This document shows, in pieces, positions 25,786-36,607 of a stretch of DNA of 64,000 nucleotides. Each line of letters starts with the position of its first letter. The first letter of the stretch is position 1. The DNA comes from an uncultured Dyadobacter sp. (GTDB lineage: Bacteria; Bacteroidota; Bacteroidia; Cytophagales; Spirosomataceae): the NCBI RefSeq assembly GCF_946482605.1, contig NZ_CAMLSE010000020.1, positions 1 through 64,000 of the forward strand. Direction: 5' to 3'. A program made the translations under genes and the position numbers. The notes below the pieces were generated by a model. That model saw nothing but the letters and a program-made list of their open reading frames with translations. It had not been told where the DNA came from and did not search any database.

Positions 25786-28700
25786 ATGGCAGAAGATAAA
25801 ATGATGCGCCTTAGCCAAGTGGCACGGATCCTCAACGTGGGTATTACTACGATCGTGGATCATCTGTCTGCCAAAGGGTATAAGGTGGAAAGTAATCCGA
25901 ATACCAAGATAAATGCCGATCAAATTGATTTTCTAGCGAAGGACTTCAAATCCAATGACCTGAGAGCTTCTTTGTCGCATAAGCCTGTTGCTGCCGTAGA
26001 GGCGCCGGCCGAAGTCAAAGAAGAGAAAGTCAAAAGCGATGTGGAGGGAATTCTCTATTTCCGTAATACACCAAAAGTTGACGAAAAGCCCGCAGTGGAA
26101 GAAAAGCCTGCCGAGCCTGCTCCACAGCCTGCCGCTGAGAACAGACTGCCCGGTATTAAGGTGGTAGGAAAGATCGATCTGGATGCCAAACGTCCTGCGC
26201 CACAGCAGCCTGCGGCACCTGCGGAAGAACCAAAGAAGGAAGCTCCTAAGGAAATAGTGGCTGAAACCCCAAAACCCGAGCCAGCTCCGGTGGTCGCTGT
26301 TCAGCCAGAACCTAAACCAGAACCGGTTGCAGTCCAACAAGAACCTGTGAAGGAGACACCAGCGGAAGTTCCCGCCAAAGAACAGCCCGTCAAGCAAGAG
26401 GAGGCGCCTGTACAGCAAGCTCCCAAGGAACAGCAAAAGCCTGACGAGCCAGCCGAGACTCCTGCTGTTCAGAAAAGCGAGCCAGTGCCAGCCCCCGAAC
26501 CGGTGAAGCCGGCAGTGGAGGCCAATGTAAGCACTCCCGAAGAAACAACGGGCGAATCCGAACTGATCGAGGCGCGTGGAGAGCAGCTGAGAGGTTTGCG
26601 TGTGGTTGGTAAGATCGAACTACCTTCCGATAAAGCCAAGAAAAAAGATCCGGTAGCGTCGAGTGACACGTCTGCCGACAAAAAACGTCGCAGAAAAAGA
26701 AAACGCATCCGTGACGGAGCTGCTGCTCCTGGCGAGAACCGTCCGGCTACTCCCGGTACACCGACAGCAGATGCCGGCTCTACTGACACAGCGAACCGTA
26801 ATCGCCCCGCAACTCCTGCGGCCGGCCAGACTGGCAATCAGCAAGGTGGTCAATCCAGACCCGCAACCGGGCAGGGAGGCAACAACCGCGGTGGTAACAA
26901 CAGCAATAACAGCAACAATAGTAACCGGAGAGGAAACCGCCGCGAGGAGGTATCCGACAAAGAGGTTGCTGACAATATCAAAGCAACAATGGCGCGTATG
27001 GGCGGTGGTAACACCAGAAATATGGCCAGAGGAAAAGGAGGCCGTCGCCGTGACCGTACAGATCAGAACGATCCGAACGGAATGGGAGACGAAGAAACAA
27101 AAGTATTGCGCGTAACCGAGTTCGTATCAGCCAACGACCTTGCTTCACTGATGGATGTGACAGTCCAGGAAGTAATCTCGGTTTGTATGAGCATGGGTAT
27201 GTTCGTTTCGATCAACCAACGCCTGGATGCGGAAGCGATAACTTTCATTGCCGATGAATTTGGTTTTGAAGTAGCATTCATATCTGCCGAAGAAGAAGTT
27301 CAGAACGATGTTCAGGAAGAGGTGGACGACGAGGAAAGCCTCAAAGAACGTGCGCCGATTGTAACGATCATGGGACACGTTGACCACGGTAAAACCTCTC
27401 TGCTCGACTACATCCGTCAGGAAAACGTAGCCAGCGGTGAAGCCGGAGGTATTACCCAGCACATTGGTGCATATAGTGTAAAAACAAAAACAGGAAAACA
27501 GGTAACCTTCCTGGATACGCCGGGTCACGAAGCATTTACCGCGATGCGTGCCCGTGGTGCTAAAATTACCGACGTGGTCATCATCGTCATTGCGGCAGAT
27601 GATAGCGTCATGCCACAAACCCGTGAGGCGATCAATCACGCCCAGGTAGCCGGCGTACCGATCGTATTCGCATTCAGTAAGGTCGATAAGGCAGGAGCCA
27701 ACACCGAAAAAATCCGTGAGGAGCTCGCCAATATGAACCTGTTGGTAGAGGAATGGGGTGGAAAATACCAGACTCAGGAAATCTCATCCAAGTCCGGTAT
27801 GGGGGTTGACGAGTTGCTTGAAAAAGTACTGCTCGAAGCCGAGCTGCTGGAACTAAAAGCCAATCCCGAACGCCGTGCGGCAGGAACTGTGGTAGAAGCA
27901 TCATTGGATAAAGGCCGGGGTTACGTGACTACCATTCTGGTTCAGACCGGTACTTTGAAAGTAGGTGATGTGGTATTGGCCGGAGCGCATTTCGGAAAAG
28001 TGAAAGCAATGACCGATTACCTGGGCAAACGACTCAAATCAGCAGGTCCTTCGATGCCGGTCCAGTTACTGGGTCTGAATGGAGCCCCGCAGGCGGGTGA
28101 CCGTTTCAACGTATTCGAAAACGAGCGTGATGCGCGTGATATCGCTACCAAGCGTGAGCAGATTCAAAGAGAGCAGTCAATCCGTACCAGAAAACATATC
28201 ACGCTGGAAGAAATCGGCCGTCGTAAGGCGATCGGTACCTTCCGCGAGCTGAACCTGATTGTAAAAGGTGATGTGGATGGATCCGTAGAAGCACTTTCAG
28301 ATTCATTGCTGCAACTTTCAACTTCGGAGGTACAGGTGAACATCATCCACAAGGCTGTGGGTCAGATCTCTGAGTCTGATGTCAACCTTGCGATTGCCTC
28401 TGATGCGATCATCGTCGGATTCCAGGTTCGCCCTTCTTCCAACGCGAAGAAAATGGCAGAGCAGGATCAGATCGAAATCCGTCACTACTCGGTAATCTAC
28501 CAGGCGATCGAGGAGATCAAAGATGCGATGACAGGTATGTTGGCGCCAACCATTGAAGAGATCATTACCGGAAATATCGAGATCCGCGAAGTGTTCAAGA
28601 TCAGCCGCATTGGTACTATCGCTGGTTGCTACGTAACAGACGGTTATGTCAAACGTAACAACAAAATCCGCGTGGTCCGCGACGGTATCGTTCTTTTCAC

Positions 28701-28854
28701 AGGTGAAATCGACTCTCTGAAACGTTACAAAGACGACGTTCAGGAAGTTAGAAACGGTTACGAATGTGGTTTGAGTGTTAAAAACTACAACGACATCGAG
28801 ATCGGCGACATCATTGAAAGCTTCGAGCTGCGTGAGGTAAAAAGAACGCTCTGA
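25786..28854 (+). CDS. infB: Translation initiation factor IF-2
   Basis: The 1022-residue GTPase delivers initiator tRNA to the ribosome. An IF2_N module lies at 1-60 ([20 protein letters not shown]). A long low-complexity region rich in Pro, Glu, Ala and Lys (about 100-430) contains two copies of a KVVGKI-type phrase ([19 protein letters not shown]) and an Asn/Gly/Arg-rich stretch. A second IF2_N lies at about 440-500. The G domain has G1 GHVDHGKT (530-537), G3 DTPGH (577-581) and G4 reading SKVD (631-634) instead of the usual NKxD. Domains II-IV complete the normal C-terminus. A strong terminator follows. Confidence 0.97.
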   Translation: MAEDKMMRLSQVARILNVGITTIVDHLSAKGYKVESNPNTKINADQIDFLAKDFKSNDLRASLSHKPVAAVEAPAEVKEEKVKSDVEGILYFRNTPKVDEKPAVEEKPAEPAPQPAAENRLPGIKVVGKIDLDAKRPAPQQPAAPAEEPKKEAPKEIVAETPKPEPAPVVAVQPEPKPEPVAVQQEPVKETPAEVPAKEQPVKQEEAPVQQAPKEQQKPDEPAETPAVQKSEPVPAPEPVKPAVEANVSTPEETTGESELIEARGEQLRGLRVVGKIELPSDKAKKKDPVASSDTSADKKRRRKRKRIRDGAAAPGENRPATPGTPTADAGSTDTANRNRPATPAAGQTGNQQGGQSRPATGQGGNNRGGNNSNNSNNSNRRGNRREEVSDKEVADNIKATMARMGGGNTRNMARGKGGRRRDRTDQNDPNGMGDEETKVLRVTEFVSANDLASLMDVTVQEVISVCMSMGMFVSINQRLDAEAITFIADEFGFEVAFISAEEEVQNDVQEEVDDEESLKERAPIVTIMGHVDHGKTSLLDYIRQENVASGEAGGITQHIGAYSVKTKTGKQVTFLDTPGHEAFTAMRARGAKITDVVIIVIAADDSVMPQTREAINHAQVAGVPIVFAFSKVDKAGANTEKIREELANMNLLVEEWGGKYQTQEISSKSGMGVDELLEKVLLEAELLELKANPERRAAGTVVEASLDKGRGYVTTILVQTGTLKVGDVVLAGAHFGKVKAMTDYLGKRLKSAGPSMPVQLLGLNGAPQAGDRFNVFENERDARDIATKREQIQREQSIRTRKHITLEEIGRRKAIGTFRELNLIVKGDVDGSVEALSDSLLQLSTSEVQVNIIHKAVGQISESDVNLAIASDAIIVGFQVRPSSNAKKMAEQDQIEIRHYSVIYQAIEEIKDAMTGMLAPTIEEIITGNIEIREVFKISRIGTIAGCYVTDGYVKRNNKIRVVRDGIVLFTGEIDSLKRYKDDVQEVRNGYECGLSVKNYNDIEIGDIIESFELREVKRTL

Positions 28855-28872
28855 TAAGCGAATTCAATATTC

Positions 28873-28907
28873 AAAAGCCTGCCCCATCTGATGAGGCAGG
28901 CTTTTTT
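28873..28907 (+). terminator. Intrinsic terminator of rimP-nusA-infB
   Basis: AAAAGCCTGCC (28873-28883) pairs with GGCAGGCTTTT (28895-28905), followed by more T residues. It lies 18 bases after the infB stop. Confidence 0.85.
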
Positions 28908-28927
28908 GTGCTCTGCCAGGCCAGAAT

Positions 28928-29506
28928 TCATGGATCCAGCCCAAGTTTCAGGCTGACTGCCGTCAGAACCCGGCAGCATTCGGCGTACAGCTCTGCATTA
29001 CCCTTATCTATCTTCCAGATGTACCCATGCACTTCACGTGTATAAACCCGGGCGAAACCCGGATCGTGCTCGGCCGCCGAGCTGATGTTATCGATGATGT
29101 CGGCGTATTTAACCGTCTGGGCAATGGGCCGGGAGCCGGCAATGCGTATTCCTTCCAGCTCCTTACGCTGCGCTCTGTTCAAAGCCGGATACTTATCATG
29201 AGTATATTTGTCGGTCATATCATCGACGCCGGAAAGGATCACCTCGTCCGCATCGATACCATAACCGAGATCAATTAGCCTGGCTGAAAGATCGGCCAGT
29301 GAACAGGCGGTATCCTCGATCAGGTCATGGCATAACGCTATTTCGGTTTCAAAACCATTTCCAACGAATTGCCCGACCCGGTCTGCCACACTGAGCAGGT
29401 GCGTATAATAGGGTGCCCCGGTATACTTCCTCTTCTGGTCTCCGTGCATATCCTTGACAAAATCGAAAAGCTTCCATTGGCGTTCGCTGAGCTCCATTGC
29501 ATTCAA
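28928..29506 (-). CDS. HD-domain hydrolase, possibly a small alarmone hydrolase
   Basis: A 192-residue single-domain HD protein. The pattern HGDQKRKYTGAPYYTHLLSV, then ALCHDLIEDT (the HD pair plus Glu-Asp) and VKYADIIDN resembles the hydrolase half of RelA/SpoT and the short MESH1/SAH enzymes that remove pyrophosphate from (p)ppGpp. No synthetase, TGS or ACT domain is present. MESH1-like activity is an inference from these motifs; it could be a hydrolase of another nucleotide. It is a stand-alone gene ending just after the infB terminator. Confidence 0.75.
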   Translation of the reverse strand: MNAMELSERQWKLFDFVKDMHGDQKRKYTGAPYYTHLLSVADRVGQFVGNGFETEIALCHDLIEDTACSLADLSARLIDLGYGIDADEVILSGVDDMTDKYTHDKYPALNRAQRKELEGIRIAGSRPIAQTVKYADIIDNISSAAEHDPGFARVYTREVHGYIWKIDKGNAELYAECCRVLTAVSLKLGLDP

Positions 29507-29564
29507 TCATTACAGTTCAAACGTTGATTTCCACTCCGGGCATTTGAGGGAGGTAAATGCAATT

Positions 29565-29599
29565 AAATAAAAAAGCCTGCAAACATCCGCTTGCAGGCT
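29565..29599 (-). terminator. Intrinsic terminator downstream of tRNA-Val
   Basis: AGCCTGCAA (29574-29582) pairs with TTGCAGGCT (29591-29599). On the reverse strand a T-rich tail follows (29573 downwards), just after the tRNA 3' end. Confidence 0.8.
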
Positions 29600-29609
29600 A
29601 AAATTATCG

Positions 29610-29687
29610 TGGTAGGACGTAGCGGGTTCGAACCGCTGACCTCCGCCCTGTCAAGGCGGCGCTCTGAACCAGCTGAGCTAACATCCT
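29610..29687 (-). tRNA. tRNA-Val (anticodon GAC)
   Basis: The reverse strand folds as a complete 78-base cloverleaf. The acceptor is AGGATGT with ACGTCCT (one G-T), the D stem GCTC/GAGC, the anticodon stem CCGCC/GGCGG with loop TTGACAG, and the T arm AGCGG-TTCGAAC-CCGCT. The discriminator is A and CCA is encoded. The anticodon GAC reads the valine codons GUC and GUU. Confidence 0.95.
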
Positions 29688-29708
29688 CTTTCGTGCCGCG
29701 ATATTAAA

Positions 29709-31022
29709 TCAATTTTTGTTATGATCCAATTCAAAGCGGTAAACTTTCCGGGACGGAATCCGGTAGAGCAGCATTAAACCCACTACAAATATGATCAGCA
29801 AGGCCAGTATACTATTGCGCATGCTGCCCGTAACATGCTCAACTGTACCATAAATGAATGTCCCGATCACGATCGCCAGCTTTTCGGTTACATCATAAAA
29901 GCTGAAATAAGAAGCCGTATCAGTAATATTTTCCGGGATCAATTTGGAATAAGTAGACCTGGACAGAGACTGTATCCCGCCCATTACCATGCCCACCGTG
30001 CATGCGACGAAGTAGAACTCGATCGCCTCCGTTGTGTAATATGCACCCGTACAGATCCCGATCCATATCGCTACCCCGATCATCAAAGCATAGATATTCC
30101 CTACTTTGCCCGACAGCCATGCAAAAGTGTAGGATCCGGCTATTCCTACCAGCTGGATCAGCAGCACGGTGATGATCAGGCTTTGCGAAGGAAGCTTCAA
30201 TTCGCTGGCACCGAAAATAGTCGCAACATACATGACCGTGCGTAACCCCATCGTATAAATGAAAAATGCGCTCAGGAACTTGGCCAGATAAGGCTGCTCG
30301 CGGAGACGACCGTAAACTTTTCGCAGCTCCTTAAAACCATTGAATACCCAGTTACCCGACTTTTGCTTCTCTGCCTTCCCCGAGGGAAGATAGTAGAATG
30401 GTATTTGGGCAAAGAGCACCCACCATAGCCCGACCGTAAAAAACGATATCCTTGCAGGCAGCGATTTCTGCGTAATACCATAAAAATCGGGGGCCAGCAC
30501 CATGCTCAGATTGAAAAGCAGCAACAGCACACTACCCAGATAACCCAGTGAAAACCCGCGGGCACTGTATTGATCGAAACGGTCTTCGGTCGCGATCTCG
30601 GGCAGGTAGGAATCATAAAAAACAATGCTCCCGCTCCATCCGATCAAGCTCAGCCCGAAAAGAAATATGGCCGATATCAAGGTCTCTTTGGTAAAAAAAT
30701 ACAGCAGCATGCAGCTGATCGCGCCCGTATAGCAGAAGAACTGCATGAAGCGCTTTTTCTTACCGGTAAAATCAGCGATCGCCGTGCACAATGGTACCAG
30801 CAGCGCTGTGATCAGAAATGAGACTGAAACCGTGTAGGAGAATAGTACCGAACTTTTGATATGCACGCCGAAAAAATCGATGTCCTGAGTCCCCGAGGCG
30901 CTGAGCGCGGTCGCGCTGAAATAAACCGGGAAAATACTGGAAACGATCACCAACGCATGAACCGAGTTGGCCCAATCGTACATACACCATGCATTGATAA
31001 TGGAAGGGATATTCTTTTTCAT
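29709..31022 (-). CDS. MFS transporter, UMF1/Atg22-like
   Basis: A 437-residue membrane protein with about 12 helices. The N-terminal motif IINAWCMYDWANSVHALVI is the hallmark of the UMF1 family (related to yeast Atg22, a vacuolar amino acid exporter). The later MGGIQSLSRSTYSKLIPE segment is also typical. It is probably an exporter of small solutes; substrate unknown. The frame is open to a TTG at 31040, but the ATG at 31022 (MKKNIPSIINAW) is the better start. It is separated from the upstream lipocalin-like gene by a hairpin terminator and ends near the tRNA. Confidence 0.88.
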   Translation of the reverse strand: MKKNIPSIINAWCMYDWANSVHALVIVSSIFPVYFSATALSASGTQDIDFFGVHIKSSVLFSYTVSVSFLITALLVPLCTAIADFTGKKKRFMQFFCYTGAISCMLLYFFTKETLISAIFLFGLSLIGWSGSIVFYDSYLPEIATEDRFDQYSARGFSLGYLGSVLLLLFNLSMVLAPDFYGITQKSLPARISFFTVGLWWVLFAQIPFYYLPSGKAEKQKSGNWVFNGFKELRKVYGRLREQPYLAKFLSAFFIYTMGLRTVMYVATIFGASELKLPSQSLIITVLLIQLVGIAGSYTFAWLSGKVGNIYALMIGVAIWIGICTGAYYTTEAIEFYFVACTVGMVMGGIQSLSRSTYSKLIPENITDTASYFSFYDVTEKLAIVIGTFIYGTVEHVTGSMRNSILALLIIFVVGLMLLYRIPSRKVYRFELDHNKN

Positions 31023-31045
31023 TGATAAAAATTTGTACAAAATAA

Positions 31046-31076
31046 GAAAAGCGGCAGATCTTCTCCGCCGCTTTTC
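31046..31076 (-). terminator. Hairpin terminator after the lipocalin-like gene
   Basis: GAAAAGCGGC (31046-31055) pairs with GCCGCTTTTC (31067-31076). On the reverse strand the stem is followed by a T-rich sequence, between the stop of the lipocalin-like gene (31104) and the start of the MFS gene (31022). Confidence 0.75.
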
Positions 31077-31103
31077 CCAACAAATTGTGTATCACACCAC
31101 CGC

Positions 31104-31559
31104 TTACTTGATGACGGGCTGGAAGACCATCAGTGTCTCCTGCTCCACACCGTTGACCGGCATTTTGCTTTTCAGTTTCATTTTACTGTTCGAAAGTTCC
31201 TGAAGGCCAAACTCCCCAGAAAAACCCGAAATCTTAATATCCAGCGTGGCATCTTCGTCAATCAGATACCAGGTTCCGCCATTGATCACCTGACTGGATT
31301 GCTGGTCGATCGCCTTCACGACAGCATTCTGCTGAAATTGGATATCCATCAGCTTGATTCCCTGTGTCTGTGCGTTTAACTGGTTGGCAGGAATCTCCTT
31401 TCCCGATAAATCAGTGACAGAATACATGCGCCATGGATAATTGGCCAGTATTTTGCTCTTTTCTGTCGGCTGCGGGGTTTCGTTCTTATCTTTGTCCTTG
31501 CAGCTAAAAACCAGAACCGATAAAAACAAGAGAGGAACAAATAGAAGTAATCTTTTCAT
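31104..31559 (-). CDS. Lipocalin-like lipoprotein
   Basis: A 151-residue lipoprotein: signal MKRLLLFVPLLFLSVLVFSC with Cys at 20, then a short linker rich in Lys, Asp and Pro. The body (KSKILANYPWRMYSVTD, then GTWYLIDEDATLDI and a C-terminal MVFQPV) is a small beta-barrel pattern like the lipocalin-like or META-type domains common in Bacteroidota lipoproteins. Ligand and role are unknown. It is transcribed alone, with a terminator behind it. Confidence 0.75.
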   Translation of the reverse strand: MKRLLLFVPLLFLSVLVFSCKDKDKNETPQPTEKSKILANYPWRMYSVTDLSGKEIPANQLNAQTQGIKLMDIQFQQNAVVKAIDQQSSQVINGGTWYLIDEDATLDIKISGFSGEFGLQELSNSKMKLKSKMPVNGVEQETLMVFQPVIK

Positions 31560-31682
31560 GTTGGTTGTATTTTACGTTTCAAGGCAATTTCATAGGTGTT
31601 TCTTGACTTTGCCAACTCAGGTTCCCGGAAAAAGTAAAATTGGCGACATTGCAAAAGTAACGAATTTGTCTGTGCAAATCTT

Positions 31683-33314
31683 ATGACTTTCTATACAAAC
31701 ATCTATTCAAAGGCATTTTACACCACTTTATTTACTTTACTGCTTCACACCGTACCGGTCCGCAGTCAGGATTGCGAGCCCGATTATGTGCTAAATCCTG
31801 TCAAGACTAACAACACGATCGAATGGGGTAAATTTCCAGAATTTTCCCTTCCTTTTAAGATCATATACAGCGGCCCCCGGTTTGGCGATACCCAGTCACA
31901 GCCATTGAAACATGGTTTCAGCCACATTGCCGCATACAGCGGTCCGGAGCCGGGTTCACTGAATCCCGCCAACCGCGCCGTGCTATGGTATGGAGTGGCT
32001 ACGTGAAGTGGCAACCAGCCCTGGGCCGACAACACCCTGCGCAGCCCCTGGGGGAATGACACAGCGGCCTACCGGAGCTATTGGGATAACTATGCCGGGA
32101 CTGTCAATGGTGCCGACATCCTTTGCCTGGACATTGAACGCATGCAGCGGGAAGACCGTGACATTCTCGCATTGAAGGCCAACCCCCTCATTCCCCAGCA
32201 GTACCGCAGCCTGCCTGATGCGGATTTTATTGCCACCTATAAAAGGGATATCCGCTGGTGGTACACCGAGGCCGTCAACCGGCTGCGCGCAAAAGGGGTT
32301 AAATCGACCATTACCAGTTACAGCGATGTTCCCGTCCGCAACACCTGGCTTAACATCACCTCCAACAGCTGGCAGGACTGGACAACCAACCTGGCCCGAA
32401 CCCATTACCTGACTCAGGACAATTCGGGAAAAATCGGCGGCACTTTTTATAATGCCATGGACTTTTTGTCGCCTTCCCCCTACTACTACTATGGCTACGA
32501 CCATCCGATCGGCAAAGACTATCTCTCCTATCTGCTCTTCAACATTGAAGCCAATACGGCATGGAGCAACAAACCGGTGATTCCCTTTGTATGGATGCGG
32601 GTCCACGACAGTTATGACCCCAATATCCCGCTCATCACCTCGTTTATGGCCGAAGCCACGGCTATTTTTCCTTTTTTTTCCGGGGCAAAGGGACTATGGC
32701 TTTGGGAAAACCCGTTTCTCTCTTCCGACCGGCAGGAAAATTACGCGCCCTACGAGCATTTCATCAACGGACTTTACCGGCTGTCTGCATTCAATGATAT
32801 GCTTGAAGGATCTTACCAGGTGGTGATCCCCCAGTCTGCACGTGACCAGATGCAGCAGCAGAACCCGGTCTGGCGGGGCATTGTCAAGGGCAGCAACATT
32901 CTGATCGCGGCGCAAAATCCATATGCAGCCGACAATGCGCAAACTACTGTGACGGTCTCTTATCAAAACTGGGCGCGGAGTATTACATTAAAAGGCAAAG
33001 AGGTTTTTCTCTGCAAGTTCGATCTGAACGATACAGTCAATGGCAACGAACCTGCATTGGCAGCCGTGAATGTATATCCCAATCCTGCGGGCCGCCAGCT
33101 GCACGTATCGCTCACCAGCGCGCATGGCGCGACCGACATCGATTTTGCACTGACAAATTCCAAAGGCCAGACCTTGCTGCAACAGAAAATAAAGTCGTTT
33201 GCCGGCCAGACCAGCACCAGCATTGATCTTCCCATACTTTCATCTGGCATATATTTTGCCCGCTTCACCGGCAACAATAGAACCATCATCAAAAAGGTAG
33301 TCGTGCTGCAATAG
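31683..33314 (+). pseudogene. T9SS-sorted secreted protein interrupted by an in-frame TGA
   Basis: A signal peptide and 107 codons run from the ATG at 31683 to TGA at 32004-32006. The same frame then continues without another stop to 33314, in total 543 codons. The text around the stop (WYGVAT, stop, SGNQPWADNTLRSPW) reads as one protein, probably with TGG (Trp) changed to TGA. The body contains LCLDIE, a WWYTEAVNRL helix and VIPFVWMRVHD, which suggests a barrel-type glycoside-hydrolase-like fold, but I cannot name a family. The last 80 residues are a type A T9SS sorting domain (NVYPNPAGRQLHVSL ... GIYFARF ... KKVVVLQ). It may be a recent pseudogene or a sequencing error. An ATG at 32142 could restart a protein without signal peptide. 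Confidence 0.8.
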
Positions 33315-33331
33315 CACTCGCCCCCATTCCC

Positions 33332-35347
33332 ATGAACCGTCTTAGTCAACAAACCAGCCCATACCTGCTTCAACACGCCCATAATCCTGTGGATTGGTAT
33401 CCCTGGGGAGAAGAGGCGCTGGCCAAAGCGAAAAACGAAAACAAGCCGATCCTGGTCAGTATCGGGTATTCGGCCTGCCATTGGTGCCATGTCATGGAAC
33501 GGGAAAGTTTCGAAAAAGAAGCGATTGCGGCAGTGATGAACCAGGATTTTGTCTGCATTAAGGTCGACCGCGAGGAACGTCCCGATGTCGATGCGGTATA
33601 TATGGATGCCGTCCAGGCAATGGGCGTGCGCGGAGGCTGGCCCCTGAATGTATTTTTGCTGCCCGACTGCAAGCCATTCTACGGGGTAACCTACCTGCCT
33701 CCGCAAAACTGGGTCCAGTTACTCAAAAGCATTCAGCAGGCTTTTCAGAATCACTACCAGGAGCTGGCTGGTTCTGCCGAAGGTTTTGTGCAGAACATGA
33801 TCGCCTCGGAAAGCCAGAAATACGGATTGGTTAATGCTACTGTCCAGTTCAACACGGCTGATCTGGATCTGATGTTCGAACAGCTGCAAAGAAATTTTGA
33901 TACGCAGAAAGGCGGAATGGACAGGGCTCCCAAGTTCCCCATGCCGTCCATTTACAAGTTTTTGCTGCGTTATTTCGACGTAAGTCAAAATCCGGAAGCG
34001 CTCGCACATTTGGAACTGTCGCTGAACAGGATCGCATCCGGGGGAATTTATGACCATGTAGGTGGTGGCTGGGCAAGGTACTCTGTGGATGAAGACTGGT
34101 TTATTCCCCATTTTGAAAAAATGCTCTATGACAATGCGCAGCTGCTGAGCATTTATGCGGAGGCTTACGCGCTCACTAAAAATCCCCTGTACGAAGATCG
34201 TATCCGGAAAACAATCCAGTGGCTTGAAACTGAAATGCGGAGCCCGGATGGCGGTTTCTACTCGGCCCTGGATGCGGATAGCGAAGGAATCGAGGGCAAA
34301 TTCTACATCTGGACAGAGCAGGAGCTCAAAGATGCACTGGGTGAGGATTTTAACTGGTTTGCCAAACTGTACCACATTTCCAAAAACGGAAATTGGGAAC
34401 ACGGCTATAATCACCTGCATCTTACTGAGCCGTCGCAGCAAGCGGCGCAAACTGCCGGAATCCTTACAGCGCAGTTTCAGCAGCAGTATGAAAATGCCCT
34501 GCGCACCCTTGCCGGTAGCCGCGGCAATAGGATCAAACCAGGCCTGGATGATAAGATACTTGCCTCCTGGAACGGGCTTTTGATCAAAGGACTCACCGAC
34601 TGCTACCGCGCGCTGGGCGATGAGCCAATCCGCGAGCTGGCTGTGGCAACGGGCCACTTTATCACGCAGAAAATGACATCGGGCAGCCGGTTGAAACACA
34701 GTTATAAAAACGGACTGGCGACCGTCACCGGATTCCTTGAAGATTATGCGGCAGTCATTGAGGGTTACCTGGGACTTTATCAGATCACATTTCAGCAGGA
34801 ATGGCTTGATCATGCCCAACAGCTGACCGAGTATACTCTGACGAATTTCTTTGATCAGTCAGAAGGGTTCTTTCACTTTACAGACACCTACGGAGAAGCG
34901 CTGATCGCCCGCAAGAAAGAGCTGTTCGATAATGTGATTCCGGCTTCCAACTCGATGACAGCTCAAAACCTGTATACGCTCGGGAAAATGCTCGACCGGA
35001 ACGACTACATCGAGATTGCCGACAAAATGCTTTCCAAAATGACCAAGCTCCTGCTCGCGGACGTTCAATGGGTTACCAACTGGGCTGCGCTGTATTGCCA
35101 GCGGGCTGTTCCTACTGCGGAGATCGCCATCGTAGGCGCCGATGCGGATACGGTCAGAAAAGATTTTGACCGCTTTTTCATCCCCAACAAGATCGTGATG
35201 GGTACTACTACCTCCTCCACCCTGCCGCTATTGCAGAACCGGACGGACATCAATGCCAAAACAGCGATTTACGTATGTTATGACAAAACCTGTCAGTTGC
35301 CGGTTACCAAGGTGGAGGAAGCCCTCCAACAGCTGGCAAGCATTTAA
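33332..35347 (+). CDS. Thioredoxin-fold/DUF255 protein (YyaL, SSP411-like)
   Basis: The 671-residue protein has the N-terminal thioredoxin-like DUF255 domain with [35 protein letters not shown] (CxxC) and [13 protein letters not shown], all highly conserved. An alpha/alpha-barrel like that of N-acylglucosamine 2-epimerases and glycosidases follows ([43 protein letters not shown]). It is cytoplasmic by lack of a signal. The biochemical role of the family is unsettled. It starts 17 bases after the broken T9SS gene, and its stop overlaps the convergent DinB gene by four bases. Confidence 0.93.
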   Translation: MNRLSQQTSPYLLQHAHNPVDWYPWGEEALAKAKNENKPILVSIGYSACHWCHVMERESFEKEAIAAVMNQDFVCIKVDREERPDVDAVYMDAVQAMGVRGGWPLNVFLLPDCKPFYGVTYLPPQNWVQLLKSIQQAFQNHYQELAGSAEGFVQNMIASESQKYGLVNATVQFNTADLDLMFEQLQRNFDTQKGGMDRAPKFPMPSIYKFLLRYFDVSQNPEALAHLELSLNRIASGGIYDHVGGGWARYSVDEDWFIPHFEKMLYDNAQLLSIYAEAYALTKNPLYEDRIRKTIQWLETEMRSPDGGFYSALDADSEGIEGKFYIWTEQELKDALGEDFNWFAKLYHISKNGNWEHGYNHLHLTEPSQQAAQTAGILTAQFQQQYENALRTLAGSRGNRIKPGLDDKILASWNGLLIKGLTDCYRALGDEPIRELAVATGHFITQKMTSGSRLKHSYKNGLATVTGFLEDYAAVIEGYLGLYQITFQQEWLDHAQQLTEYTLTNFFDQSEGFFHFTDTYGEALIARKKELFDNVIPASNSMTAQNLYTLGKMLDRNDYIEIADKMLSKMTKLLLADVQWVTNWAALYCQRAVPTAEIAIVGADADTVRKDFDRFFIPNKIVMGTTTSSTLPLLQNRTDINAKTAIYVCYDKTCQLPVTKVEEALQQLASI

Positions 35348-35862
35348 AGTAGCGGGAAGTACCGCTCGCGGATCACATTCATATGATGCACAGGGTGGCC
35401 CAATATGACAAAACCCAGGGCAAGCGGTGAAATCCGGGTCTGGTTGGCCAGGCCGGTACGGGAAAGCATGGTTTGATCCATGTTTTTGAATAAGGTGATC
35501 GTACTCCGGCGCAGCTCACCAAACTCGTCCATTAAATCGGCTACTGTGCGGTTGGCAGCCAAAGTGTGGGCAGCTAAGATCTGCTCCTCATAGCCGGGCA
35601 AAGGAGTTTGATCATTTCTCGAAAACCGCAGGGACCGGTAGGACATAATCCTTTCATTATCGATCACGTGCTGTAAAATATCCTTTACCGTCCATTTGCC
35701 GGCTGCGTAAACCCGGTCTTGCAGCGCGGAAAGTTGATCTGTTTGCTGATAAACCGCTCCGGGTGTGTACTTTTCAAAGGCTTCGAAAATGTCAATATCT
35801 TCGATCAGATTGATGTAACGGTCAAAAAACGGTGGCATTGGCGATATTTCCGATCTTTTCAT
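35344..35862 (-). CDS. DinB family protein
   Basis: A 172-residue four-helix-bundle protein of the DinB/YfiT type. Likely metal ligands are the His in [17 protein letters not shown], and the pair in [19 protein letters not shown] near the end, matching the usual three-His pattern. Members include thiol-dependent transferases (for example bacillithiol or mycothiol S-transferases); the cofactor here is unknown. It lies 16 bases after the DUF6265 gene and is probably co-transcribed with it. Confidence 0.85.
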   Translation of the reverse strand: MKRSEISPMPPFFDRYINLIEDIDIFEAFEKYTPGAVYQQTDQLSALQDRVYAAGKWTVKDILQHVIDNERIMSYRSLRFSRNDQTPLPGYEEQILAAHTLAANRTVADLMDEFGELRRSTITLFKNMDQTMLSRTGLANQTRISPLALGFVILGHPVHHMNVIRERYFPLL

Positions 35863-35878
35863 GGTGTTAAGTAAATGG

Positions 35879-36382
35879 TTAATGTATTCTGCGGTATGGA
35901 TAGTTGATCCGTTTGGACTTTCGGTTCACATTGCCTTCGATGTGGGCATACAGCGAGTCGGCAGATCTGAAATCATAGACGATGCGCTGCGGAAAATCGT
36001 GCTGCGGGTTCTCGAAAACAAACCGGCTGCCATCAATGGATTTCAACCTGAACAGCACCTGCTTTTCATTATTCTGACCAGCGGCAACCGGGGCATAAAC
36101 GATTTCCTTTCCTTTCAGGTACAGGCTTACTTTTTCCAGCGGCATCGTATCCCGACCCGTCAGTTTGTAGCTTGTACCAACGAATTCGGTTGCGTTCTTG
36201 CGGCTCCATTGCTCGTAGATATCCCCGTTGGTACGTTTATGGAGCCAGGTTCCTTCAATTGGAGAGAGTTTTTCAAAATCTTTTTCAGAAAAGGAGCTCT
36301 CCTGGCAGAATGCTAAGGACAGGATCAGCAATGTCCCTTTCAGGGGTTTACCCGCTTCAAACAAAGTCGAAAACATAGCCAT
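35879..36382 (-). CDS. DUF6265 family protein
   Basis: A 167-residue protein with a hydrophobic N-terminus (LKGTLLILSLAFCQESS) that may be a signal peptide, possibly of a lipoprotein although the Cys context is not a perfect lipobox. The body has the DUF6265 pattern: IEGTWLHKRTNGDIYEQWSR, EFVGTSYKLTGRDTMPLE, then FRLKSIDGSRFVFENPQHDF with a conserved HDFPQRIVY. Such proteins form small beta-barrels of unknown function. The start could also be the second ATG (MFSTLF). Confidence 0.75.
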   Translation of the reverse strand: MAMFSTLFEAGKPLKGTLLILSLAFCQESSFSEKDFEKLSPIEGTWLHKRTNGDIYEQWSRKNATEFVGTSYKLTGRDTMPLEKVSLYLKGKEIVYAPVAAGQNNEKQVLFRLKSIDGSRFVFENPQHDFPQRIVYDFRSADSLYAHIEGNVNRKSKRINYPYRRIH

Positions 36383-36557
36383 AGTCAGCTATTGGAATGA
36401 TAGCTTTGTCAATATACTAAAATACACGCTTGCCTGTGATATGCCCATTCACGCAGGTCATTGAAATCCAAATAAATAAACCATTTATCCAACATTAATA
36501 ACCAAAAGTTACTTTACGCGTCACAAAATCAGCGCGTTGAGGAATTGGATTGGACGC

Positions 36558-36589
36558 TTGTTTATATGTAGCTAAAATGCTTACATTTG
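36558..36589 (+). promoter_or_regulatory. Bacteroidota promoter of the haloperoxidase operon
   Basis: TTG (36558-36560), 21 bases, then TACATTTG (36582-36589), a full TAnnTTTG match. The in-frame TTG at 36587 lies inside this element, so translation must begin later, most likely at the TTG at 36608. Confidence 0.65.
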
Positions 36590-36607
36590 GTTATAAATCC
36601 TCTAAAA

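Noticed and set aside
33719..34819. Reverse-strand open frame of 366 codons over the DUF255 gene
   Set aside because: The plus-strand product is highly conserved; the antisense frame is a by-product.
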